A DNA stretch of 64,000 bases from contig NZ_CP079107.1 in the NCBI RefSeq assembly GCF_019285735.1, forward strand, positions 2,790,001 to 2,854,000, read 5' to 3'. Position numbers and translations under genes: made by a program. Source of the stretch: Paeniglutamicibacter sp. Y32M11 (lineage in GTDB: Bacteria > Actinomycetota > Actinomycetes > Actinomycetales > Micrococcaceae). Below are positions 57,928 to 64,000 of the stretch, one piece after another (position 1 is the stretch's first letter; every line of letters begins with the position of its first letter). The notes beneath the pieces are model-generated. The model saw only the letters and a list, made by a program, of their open reading frames with translations. It searched no databases and was not told where the DNA came from.

Positions 57928-60159
57928 TTAGTCGTGCAGGGCCTCGGCGACGGCTGCGGTCGCGTGCAACCAAGCTCGGCGGGTGGCCGGACGCAGCTGT
58001 TCGAGCCGAATCTGACCCTTGACCAAGGCCGCATCGTAGGGAACCGTGACTACCGAGCGGGCCAGACGGGAGAACCCGTGAGCGATGCGGTCCAACTGTT
58101 CCCTGTTGCCATGTGGCTGGTGCTGCGAGACGATCACAACGGCATTCTTGGCGAGTTCCGCATAGTGGCCGCCACGCTTGGCCAGAGCTTCGAGCAGCAG
58201 GGCTCCCGCTTCGGCGTGTTCCTCCACCGTGGTGCTGGCGATGACCAGCTGATCGGTGTGGTCGATCATGCGCATCCAGCGCTCGGCCGATTCGTCGTTA
58301 CCCGAGTCAACGATGGTCAGCGCGAAGAAGCGCGAAACGATCCCATGTAGTTCGTCGAAGTTTTCCGCGTTGATGAACTGCTCACTGGCCAGGAGTGTGG
58401 GGTCGGTGCGCAGCACGCTGTAGCAATCTTCGGGCTGGTAGTGCGTGTAGTTGTGGATGACCGGGTCACCGACCTTGACTTCCTTGAGCCGCGGCGCGGC
58501 AGCAAGCAGGTCCATGGAATGGGCGGCGTGCGGTCCCTGCACGGTGCGCCAACCTAGGGTTCCGCGGGTTCCATTGTTATCCCAGACCAGCACCGGGTCA
58601 CCGGAATTTCGGCCGAAGACCGCGGAGAGAAGAACTGCGGTGGGTGTCTTGTTGGCCCCACCCTTGCCATTGACCACGGAGATGGTTTTGGGTTCGTTCA
58701 GGCGTGTTCCCACGAGTCGGCGCCATTGGCGTTCTTCGACTTCCTCGGCCGAGGGTTCCATGTTAAAGCCCAGACGAGCCAGGAAGCCGCGGAATCCACG
58801 CTCAGCACGGAAGGTCGTCTCATCCTCCGGACGCAGGAAGGTGTCGCGGGTTCCTGCCGCCGGGTTCATTTCACGGAAGGCCTGACGTCGACCCTCGGGC
58901 GTCGTGAGGTCCTCGGAGGATCCCTCGTTGGACACCGCAGCAGGAGTCTGAGCAGCAGTCGAGGTGGATTCCGCCGGCTTGACCGTTGCTGCGTTGTTGG
59001 CCACGTCCTGTTTCGGTGCAGCTGGCTTGGGCGCAACCGGGGCTGGCTTAGCAGCTGGCTTTGCTGCGGCCACCGGGGTACTGGCTTTTGCTGCAGGAAC
59101 TGCGGGCTTAGCGACGACTGGTGCTGGCTTAGCGCTTGGTGCCGACGCAGCCTTGGAAGCGGGTGCAGGTGTAGCAGCGGGCTTCGCTGCGGGCGTTGGT
59201 ACCGGCTTGGCTGCTGGGGCTGGTGTTGCTGCGGGCTTCGCGGCTGGCGTTGCCGCTGGTGCAGGCTTTGCCGCAGGAGTTGGCTTTACCGATGGCTTGG
59301 CTGCCGGGGTTGGTGTTGCTGTTGGCTTTGCAGCCGGGGCCGCTGCTGGCTTTGCCGCAGGCGCTGGTGTTGCTGCTGGCTTCGCTGCGGGCGCTACCGC
59401 TGCCGCTGGGGCGGGCTTTGCAGCAGGAGTTGGCGTTGCTGCAGGCTTTGCTGCTGGTGCAGGTTTTGCGGCTGGCTTCGCCGCGGGCGCTGCCGCTGCC
59501 GCTGGTGCAGGCTTTGCAGCGGGTGTTGCTGCGGGTTTGGCCGCCGCTGGTGCAGGTGCCGCTGGTGCAGGCTTTGCAGCCTTTTCCACCGCGGGCTTTG
59601 TTACGGGAGCGGGCTTCGCTGCTGACGCTGGGGTCGCAGCGGGGGCCGGTTTTGCCGCCGGTGTCACAGCGGGCTTTGCAGCCTGAGCTGACGCAGGCTT
59701 GGCGGCCGGAGTCGGAGTCCCTCTATGGGCAGCTGCCGAAGACGCAGATTTTGCCGTCGGCGCCGATTTTGCGGCCGCGGGCTGAACCTCTGGCTTAGCA
59801 GTGGGTACCGGATGCGGCTTGGGAGTCGAGATGGACGGCTTAGCTTCGGCCGTTTTAGCTGCTTCGTGCGCGCCGCCAGCGGGGGAAGCTGCTGCGGTCT
59901 TGGTCTCGCTGCTTGCCGCTGGCTGATTAACGGCTGCGGGTACTCTGTTCACGGACGCTGGGCTCGGCTTGTTCGACAGCGGATTGGAACCGGCCGCCCT
60001 GCCTTCAGGGACGTCATCAAACTCGTCGGACTCCCCCGGCTTAGCCACGGTCTTCTTGGCATCAGCCTTGGCCTTTTGCTCAGCTTCCAGCTCGGCCTGA
60101 CGAGCGCGCCGCAACGAGGCGCGGGTAGGGAAGTCTTGGTTGAAGTCCGCCTTGGGCAT
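57928..60159 (-). CDS. ParA/MinD-like ATPase with a long Ala-Lys-Pro-rich N-terminal region
   Basis: A 743-residue protein. Residues 1-50 are basic (ARQAELEAEQKAKADAKK). From about 145 to 385 is a low-complexity Ala/Pro/Lys region (AAKPAATPAPAAKPA-type units). The C-terminal part, from about 490, is a P-loop ATPase with ISVVNGKGGANKTPTAVLLS, a Walker B-like TIVDSGND and ParA-type strands. The P-loop departs from the ParA/MinD consensus: the second Gly of KGG-x-G-K-T is Asn (KGGANKT). Similar architecture occurs in the mycobacterial ESX protein EspI. Start ATG 60159 has AGGAGAGG upstream. Partner DUF2797 gene follows. Confidence 0.8.
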   Translation of the reverse strand: MPKADFNQDFPTRASLRRARQAELEAEQKAKADAKKTVAKPGESDEFDDVPEGRAAGSNPLSNKPSPASVNRVPAAVNQPAASSETKTAAASPAGGAHEAAKTAEAKPSISTPKPHPVPTAKPEVQPAAAKSAPTAKSASSAAAHRGTPTPAAKPASAQAAKPAVTPAAKPAPAATPASAAKPAPVTKPAVEKAAKPAPAAPAPAAAKPAATPAAKPAPAAAAAPAAKPAAKPAPAAKPAATPTPAAKPAPAAAVAPAAKPAATPAPAAKPAAAPAAKPTATPTPAAKPSVKPTPAAKPAPAATPAAKPAATPAPAAKPVPTPAAKPAATPAPASKAASAPSAKPAPVVAKPAVPAAKASTPVAAAKPAAKPAPVAPKPAAPKQDVANNAATVKPAESTSTAAQTPAAVSNEGSSEDLTTPEGRRQAFREMNPAAGTRDTFLRPEDETTFRAERGFRGFLARLGFNMEPSAEEVEERQWRRLVGTRLNEPKTISVVNGKGGANKTPTAVLLSAVFGRNSGDPVLVWDNNGTRGTLGWRTVQGPHAAHSMDLLAAAPRLKEVKVGDPVIHNYTHYQPEDCYSVLRTDPTLLASEQFINAENFDELHGIVSRFFALTIVDSGNDESAERWMRMIDHTDQLVIASTTVEEHAEAGALLLEALAKRGGHYAELAKNAVVIVSQHQPHGNREQLDRIAHGFSRLARSVVTVPYDAALVKGQIRLEQLRPATRRAWLHATAAVAEALHD
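59010..59720 (-). repeat. Ala-Lys-Pro coding repeat region
   Basis: About 700 bases inside the ParA-like gene code repeating AAKPAP/AAKPAATP units with a short, imperfect period, so the DNA is a GCTGCTGGCTTTGCTGCGGG-like array on the plus strand. The reading frame is intact. Length probably varies among strains. Confidence 0.7.
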
Positions 60160-60418
60160 GGGCCTCGTCCTCTCCTGAAGGTTCGTGGTCAAAATCTGCG
60201 AATACCCTCAATACTTCCACCCCGAAGGGCAGGACTCGTAAGGTTGTGGTTTTCACACTTTCTTCAATCCTATCGGGCAACCCCATAAAATCGCCGGATT
60301 GAGTCGGTTTGATCACATCTCAAACCAAAGTAGGAAATGGTATTGGTCATGACTAGCCTTGAACCACAAGCCCATGTTTGTCGAGTTCGGCCGGGGCAAT
60401 GAACGAACAGGATCTCAC

Positions 60419-61048
60419 TTGGACTTTATATCCACCGCGTTGGACGCGCTGAGCAACTTTGTCCTCGCCGCAGCCGGGAACCCGATGTCGTATTTTGTGG
60501 TCTTCGCATTCTGCGCCATTGATGGATTCTTCCCACCCGTCCCAAGCGAATCCTTAGTTGTGGCGCTAGCTTCACTCATTCCAACTCAGGGAAATCCAAA
60601 TCCTTGGCTTTTGGGATTGGTTGCAGGACTTGGTGCCTTTGTGGGCGATAACGTTGCTTATCTACTGGGCCGCTCGATCGGTACCACTCGATTTGCTTGG
60701 ATGCGCCGCAAACGCCTTCAACACGCTTTCGCGTGGGCTGGCTATGAATTACGTCTTCGTCCGGTGTCATTGATCCTGGTGGCGCGTTTCGTTCCCATCG
60801 GACGCGTCGCAGTCAATCTGGTAGCTGGAGCTACGGGATTCTCGCACCGCACCTTCGTCATCCTGACGTGTTTTTCCAGCCTGGGGTGGGCCAGTTACTC
60901 GGTTCTGATCGGTGTGCTGGCGGGCCAATGGTTCAAGGAACACCACTTGCTCGGAATCGTGATTGCCGTGGCAGTTGCCATCGGCATCGGGGTCTTGATC
61001 GATCGCATCGTTTCCCGTGTCAGCGGCAATACATCACTTCGAAAATAG
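60419..61048 (+). CDS. DedA family membrane protein
   Basis: A 209-residue DedA/VTT-domain protein, the family of small polytopic membrane proteins that influence envelope homeostasis and proton gradient; some are lipid scramblases. Motifs: FCAIDGFFPPVPSESLVVAL, VGDNVAYLLGRSIG, RPVSLILVARFVPIGRVAVN (the conserved FxxxR/G region). Start: a longer frame opens at TTG 60359, but TTG 60419 follows AGGA six bases upstream and gives MDFISTAL. Transported or flipped lipid not determined. Confidence 0.85.
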   Translation: MDFISTALDALSNFVLAAAGNPMSYFVVFAFCAIDGFFPPVPSESLVVALASLIPTQGNPNPWLLGLVAGLGAFVGDNVAYLLGRSIGTTRFAWMRRKRLQHAFAWAGYELRLRPVSLILVARFVPIGRVAVNLVAGATGFSHRTFVILTCFSSLGWASYSVLIGVLAGQWFKEHHLLGIVIAVAVAIGIGVLIDRIVSRVSGNTSLRK

Positions 61049-61065
61049 CCGCTGAGTATTCAACG

Positions 61066-61116
61066 AAAAAGAACCGTGGTTGATCCCATTTCTGGGATCA
61101 ACCACGGTTCTTTTTT
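61066..61116 (+). terminator. Rho-independent terminator after the DedA gene
   Basis: GAACCGTGGTTGATCCCA and its complement, plus an A-run and six T, make an 18-bp perfect stem with a four-base loop. It follows the DedA gene and abuts tRNA-Thr on the other strand, so it can stop readthrough both ways. Confidence 0.94.
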
Positions 61117-61209
61117 CAGAGCCCCCCACCGGAATCGATCCGGTGACCTCGTTCTTACCAAGAACGCGCTCTACCACTGAGCTAGGGGGGCAACGAGAGA
61201 ATACTCTAC
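61117..61209 (-). repeat. 93-bp repeat copy 1 (tRNA-Thr)
   Basis: Matches 62348-62440 in 92 of 93 bases, the single difference being in the 5' flank of the tRNA (GAGAGAAT versus GAGAAAAT on the plus strand). The repeat includes the whole tRNA-Thr gene and about 18 bases upstream of it, with a shared TAGAGT that may be its -10. Confidence 0.9.
61120..61191 (-). tRNA. tRNA-Thr (GGT), copy 1
   Basis: 72 nt: acceptor GCCCCCC/GGGGGGC, D-arm, anticodon loop CTTGGTA with GGT, T-arm ACCGGATCGATTCCGGT, and discriminator T, no encoded CCA. Identical to the copy at 62351-62422. Confidence 0.94.
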
Positions 61210-61270
61210 ACAACAATTGACCCATATTGCACATCGAGGGGCAGTTTCATGACGAACACCACACTGAGAA

Positions 61271-61304
61271 CATGCCGCCAGCGCCAGAAGGCAGTGGCGG
61301 CATG
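61271..61304 (-). terminator. Hairpin after the second DedA gene
   Basis: CATGCCGCCA and TGGCGGCATG form a 10-bp perfect stem with a 14-base loop, 36 bases past the DedA stop. No T-run on either strand, so it is a possible terminator only. Confidence 0.4.
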
Positions 61305-61339
61305 CTTTCTGCGGGCAATTTAGAGCCGGTGAACTCGAG

Positions 61340-62044
61340 TCACGAGCGACCCTCGGTGGTCCTGCGGCTCCTGGCCTTCAGCAATTCAATTCCGACCGGG
61401 ATGACCGAAAGTAGGACAATCACGATGAAAATAAGGTCGATATTGTCTCCGACCCACGCGTATTGCCCCAACCAGAATCCAAGCATGGTCACGCCAACGC
61501 CCCATAGCAACGCACCCAACAAGTTGTAGAGCGCAAAGACGCGGTAACTCATATGAGCCACCCCTGCGATTACCGGCACAAAAGTCCTCACCACCGGGAC
61601 AAACCGTGCCAACACGACGGCACGTCCCCCGAAGCGTTCGAAAAAGCCGTGCGCCTTTTCAACATATTCTTGGCGGAAGAATCGGGAGTCAGGCTTGTTG
61701 AAGATCGCAGGTCCGGCTTTCCGCCCGATGAGATAGCCTGTCTGATCGCCAACAAAAGCCGCAATGAAGATCAGCGTGGCGAACAATGGCAGGCTCACGT
61801 CCAGTGCACCGGTGGCGACCAAGAGGCCGGCCGTGAACAACATGGAATCCCCTGGCAAGAAGAAGCCGACCAGCAGCCCTGTTTCAGCAAATACGATTCC
61901 GCAGATCAACAAAATGACCCACGGGCCCAACGCGGGATTGCGGAGAAAAACGTCCGGATTCAGCCAGTCCGGTAGGAAGCTGGCAGACACCGGACGTACT
62001 GCGATGGCAGCTATCGTCGTTTGCAAATTTAGAATAGAAATCAC
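61340..62044 (-). CDS. DedA family membrane protein
   Basis: A 234-residue DedA/VTT-domain protein, distinct from the one at 60419. Motifs: GIVFAETGLLVGFFLPGDSM, FVGDQTGYLIGRKAGPAIFN, GFFERFGGRAVVLARFVPVV, RTFVPVIAGVAHMSYR. Minus strand, between the two tRNA-Thr copies. ATG start. Role in envelope lipid handling is inferred from the family. Confidence 0.88.
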   Translation of the reverse strand: MISILNLQTTIAAIAVRPVSASFLPDWLNPDVFLRNPALGPWVILLICGIVFAETGLLVGFFLPGDSMLFTAGLLVATGALDVSLPLFATLIFIAAFVGDQTGYLIGRKAGPAIFNKPDSRFFRQEYVEKAHGFFERFGGRAVVLARFVPVVRTFVPVIAGVAHMSYRVFALYNLLGALLWGVGVTMLGFWLGQYAWVGDNIDLIFIVIVLLSVIPVGIELLKARSRRTTEGRS

Positions 62045-62164
62045 CGCATAACCTTACGACAGACGTCGTCGGCGCACTTGTCATCGCAGCACAATACCTA
62101 CAGATTCTCAGCGGACTCCCGGTGAGTGCCGGGCTAGGTCCCGCTCACTCGCATCTGGGCAAAC

Positions 62165-62196
62165 AAAAAAGTCCCCGCCTCCAAAGGAGACGGGGA
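62165..62196 (-). terminator. Terminator after tRNA-Met
   Basis: TCCCCGTCTCC pairs with GGAGGCGGGGA (one G-T pair), followed by CTTTTTTG on the minus strand, immediately downstream of the tRNA-Met gene. Confidence 0.85.
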
Positions 62197-62204
62197 TCAT
62201 TCTG

Positions 62205-62278
62205 TAGCGGCTCCGGGACTCGATCCCGGGACCTCACGATTATGAGTCGTGCGCTCTAACCAGCTGAGCTAAGCCGCC
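62205..62278 (-). tRNA. tRNA-Met (CAT)
   Basis: 74 nt: acceptor GGCGGCT/AGCCGCT, D-arm with GCTGGTTAGAGC, anticodon loop CTCATAA with CAT, T-arm TCCCGGGATCGAGTCCCGG, no CCA. It has the elongator form (paired 1-72 acceptor end, no initiator GGG anticodon stem). An Ile2 (lysidine) identity is unlikely but not excluded. Confidence 0.9.
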
Positions 62279-62347
62279 ACGAATGGTGAATACCCGCGTC
62301 CGCATCGGGATCTTTTTCAAGAAGATTCAGGCGCGGGTCATTCCATT

Positions 62348-62440
62348 CAGAGCCCCCCACCGGAATCGATCCGGTGACCTCGTTCTTACCAAGAACGCGC
62401 TCTACCACTGAGCTAGGGGGGCAACGAGAAAATACTCTAC
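62348..62440 (-). repeat. 93-bp repeat copy 2 (tRNA-Thr)
   Basis: The second copy of the 93-base segment found at 61117-61209, with one mismatch. The pair is in direct orientation and 1.2 kb apart, with a DedA gene and tRNA-Met between them. Confidence 0.9.
62351..62422 (-). tRNA. tRNA-Thr (GGT), copy 2
   Basis: Identical in all 72 bases to the tRNA-Thr at 61120-61191. Upstream flanks diverge beyond the 93-bp repeat, so the two likely use the same near core but different -35 DNA. Confidence 0.94.
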
Positions 62441-62935
62441 CAGCATTTTTGGGCCGCGTGAAATCGAGATGCACTTTTGTGGCGGACGGCACAAAATCCA
62501 CCGAAAGGTGCATGCCAGATGGTAGTTTCGCGGCTCCAACCGTGATGCAACTCACCGGAACTATTCGTTAGCTCAGACGATGAATCGCCACAGCATCACA
62601 GCCGAGAGCTCCGGAGCCGCTTGATATGGTCGCCGCAGAGTGGTCTCGAGAGAGCCGGGGCTCACTAAAGCAGCCGTCAACACCTTCTGGGCAGTCTTCC
62701 GAATACTCGACATGCGAGGCCACCTGATCCTTAGAAGCACCGGCAACCACGGCTAACGCGTGCGCAAGCGAGCAAAGCCGCTGGGCGCCGCGCTTCCGCC
62801 GCGCAGCGCTCTGTTGCACCCTCGGTGGGCCGTGCGTGGCACCAGGTCTTCCCACGGGAAAGATCACCTCTCATGGCACTCGTGGAGTACGGATCAATAG
62901 TCTCGCCGCGGCCGCGGCAGTAGCTGCTTCGGGTA
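62441..62935. other. Stretch upstream of tRNA-Thr with no supported gene
   Basis: About 500 bases with no convincing gene. A 99-codon minus-strand frame (62568-62867) has unusual composition (many Ser, Arg, Ala and His), no ribosome-binding site and no family resemblance. I make no call. A decayed coding remnant is possible. Confidence 0.4.
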
Positions 62936-62993
62936 AAACAAAACCCCCGGTGGTTGTCCTTCCTGTTTCCAGGATGAACAACCGCCGGGGGTT
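62936..62993 (-). terminator. Rho-independent terminator of the helicase gene
   Basis: AACCCCCGGCGGTTGT pairs with ACAACCACCGGGGGTT (one mismatched pair), and the inner bases pair further. The minus strand continues with TTTGTTTTACCC. It lies just after the DeaD-type helicase stop. Confidence 0.88.
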
Positions 62994-63008
62994 CGGTCTA
63001 TTTAGTGC

Positions 63009-64000
63009 TTAGTAATCGCGGCGGCGCGGGCCACCAGTCGTGCGAGGCTTGCGTGAGGAGCCGCCGAAGCTACGCTCTCCGCCACCTGCGTTGCCGCGGT
63101 AGCCGCCACCGGCGTTGCCGCCACGGTCGCGGTCGAAGCCGCCCTCGGTGGCACCGCCTTCACGACGATCGCTTGAGCCACGGTAACCGCCACGATCTCC
63201 GCCGCCGCTGTTGCCGCCACGGTAACCGCCACGGTCTCCGCCGCCGCTGTTGCCGCCACGGTAACCGCCGCCGCCGTTGCCACCGCGGTAGCCTCCGCCT
63301 TCGCGGCCACCTTCGCGGTCAGACTTCGGGCTGCGACCGTTGTCGAGCTCGAGGTGAATCAGCTCGCCACCGATGCGAGTGCGGGACAGCGAACGGAGCT
63401 GATCTGCCGAGAGATCTGCTGGCAGTTCCACTAGGGTGTGATCGGCACGGATGTCGATGCCACCGATCTGAGCGGAGGTCAGGCCACCTTCGTTGGCAAG
63501 TGCGCCAACGATGGAGCCGGGCATGACGCGCTGGCGACGGCCAACGGCGATGCGGTAGGTGGCGTTGCCTTCGGTCAGGGCGCGGGACGGGCCACGAGAG
63601 CCGAAGCCATCTTTGCCGCCGCCGGCAAGACGTGCCTGCTTGGCCGGAGCCGCTGGCATTTCCTGCATGAGCAGCGGGCGGCCGCCCTGTGCCATGTGTG
63701 CCAGTGCGGCAGCAATCTGAACTTCGTCGATGTCTTCGTGCTCAGCGGAGAACTTCTCGACCAAGTTACGGAAGATCGTCAGATCCTGAGAGGTGATGGT
63801 CTCACCGATCTGGTCGGCGAACTTCGCAAGGCGCTTGTCGTTCACTGCGTCAACGCTCGGCAGGTGCATATGCTCGACGGTCTGTCGGGTGGCCTTTTCG
63901 ATCGCACGCAGCAAGTACTTTTCGCGCGGGGTCATGAAGAGGATGGCGTCGCCCGAGCGGCCGGCACGGCCGGTGCGGCCAATGCGGTGAACGTAGGACT
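63009..64000 (-). CDS. deaD: DEAD-box RNA helicase, DeaD/CsdA type (N-terminal part off the window)
   Basis: An ATP-dependent RNA helicase for cold-adapted ribosome and mRNA remodelling. The window begins inside motif VI: SYVHRIGRTGRAGRSGDAIL, the diagnostic HRIGRTGRxGR. It then holds the DbpA-like RNA-binding domain (about 230 residues before the C-terminus; ATYRIAVGRRQRVMPGSIVG and TRIGGELIHLELD) and a Gly/Arg-rich C-terminal tail with GGYRGGNSGGGDR repeats. An internal ATG (63935) opens a 308-codon frame but is not the real start, because the helicase core continues to 64000. The 5' end is missing at the window edge. Confidence 0.92.
   Translation of the reverse strand, partial: SYVHRIGRTGRAGRSGDAILFMTPREKYLLRAIEKATRQTVEHMHLPSVDAVNDKRLAKFADQIGETITSQDLTIFRNLVEKFSAEHEDIDEVQIAAALAHMAQGGRPLLMQEMPAAPAKQARLAGGGKDGFGSRGPSRALTEGNATYRIAVGRRQRVMPGSIVGALANEGGLTSAQIGGIDIRADHTLVELPADLSADQLRSLSRTRIGGELIHLELDNGRSPKSDREGGREGGGYRGGNGGGGYRGGNSGGGDRGGYRGGNSGGGDRGGYRGSSDRREGGATEGGFDRDRGGNAGGGYRGNAGGGERSFGGSSRKPRTTGGPRRRDY
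63177..63267 (-). repeat. Tandem RGG-type coding repeats
   Basis: Within the helicase tail, 39-base units coding GGYRGGNSGGGDR are repeated in tandem, with a shorter GGGYRGGN version before them. On the plus strand they read as CCGCCACGG-rich repeats. They form an RNA-binding arginine-glycine region. Confidence 0.75.

Noticed and set aside
58726-59625. Cys- and Trp-rich plus-strand frame opposite the ParA-like gene
   Set aside because: It is the reverse of the Ala-Lys-Pro coding repeats. Its odd composition comes from the repeat and is not a metal-binding protein.
59010-59720. Ala-Lys-Pro DNA repeats as a CRISPR-like or satellite array
   Set aside because: The units are irregular and keep the reading frame of the ParA-like gene, with no spacers.
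63005-63526. His/Arg/Cys-rich plus-strand frame opposite the helicase tail
   Set aside because: Reverse of the RGG-coding repeats; no start signal.

Overview
The window is a chromosomal stretch of a high-GC Gram-positive bacterium, almost certainly an actinobacterium of the Micrococcaceae (Arthrobacter/Glutamicibacter-like). Pointers are mycothiol synthase (MshD), an orphan GlnR-type regulator, the actinobacterial form of RpoB/RpoC, an L10 leader, PspC/LiaF envelope-stress genes, a DUF222-HNH protein, and frequent GTG/TTG starts. Apart from the HNH and YbaK-like genes, the first 29 kb are read leftward, and most of that is the core gene-expression machinery. I see no phage, insertion sequence, plasmid gene or CRISPR array.

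Layout. (1) 1-2539: the start of the S10 ribosomal operon (rpsJ-rplC-rplD-rplW-rplB, rplB cut by the window edge). (2) 3117-7331: a 42-residue membrane peptide and a 1334-residue polytopic membrane protein lying between S10 and tuf. (3) 7464-12013: the str operon rpsL-rpsG-fusA-tuf, with a clear tuf promoter and terminator. (4) 12521-14281: a DUF222/HNH protein on the other strand. (5) 14542-22249: rpoB-rpoC with a double terminator. (6) 22743-24402: a YbaK-type deacylase converging on an acyltransferase. (7) 24530-29475: rplJL with promoter, L10 leader and attenuator, a 0.9 kb stretch with no recognisable gene, then secE-nusG-rplK-rplA and tRNA-Trp.

From 29.6 kb the DNA is ordinary housekeeping and accessory chromosome: an AspB-type aminotransferase; a divergent PspC-kinase/LuxR regulator and PspC-LiaF module (31.6-35.6 kb); pfkA; ygfZ with a nitrobindin-like gene; glnR-mshD-ppk-mutT1-like; a repressor-regulated membrane-protein operon (46.1-48.3 kb) with a textbook operator; thyA-folA followed by two small membrane proteins; an aspartate-semialdehyde dehydrogenase of the enteric type; then leftward genes for an AlkZ-like protein, murB, an MFS transporter and a HadAB-like dehydratase pair. 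A ParA/MinD-like ATPase with a very long Ala-Lys-Pro tail, two DedA genes, three tRNA genes (one an almost exact 93 bp duplication) and the C-terminal part of a DeaD-type RNA helicase close the window.

The most unusual items are the giant membrane protein inside the translation cluster, the two-gene GntR/membrane-protein unit with its 13-bp inverted repeat around tandem 8-mers, the ParA-like ATPase with an altered P-loop, the enteric-type Asd, structured RNA elements between rpsG and fusA and between rpoB and rpoC, and two low-coding intervals (25.8-26.7 kb and 62.4-62.9 kb). No wholly new defence or biosynthetic system is evident. All calls are from reading the sequence; no database search was run.
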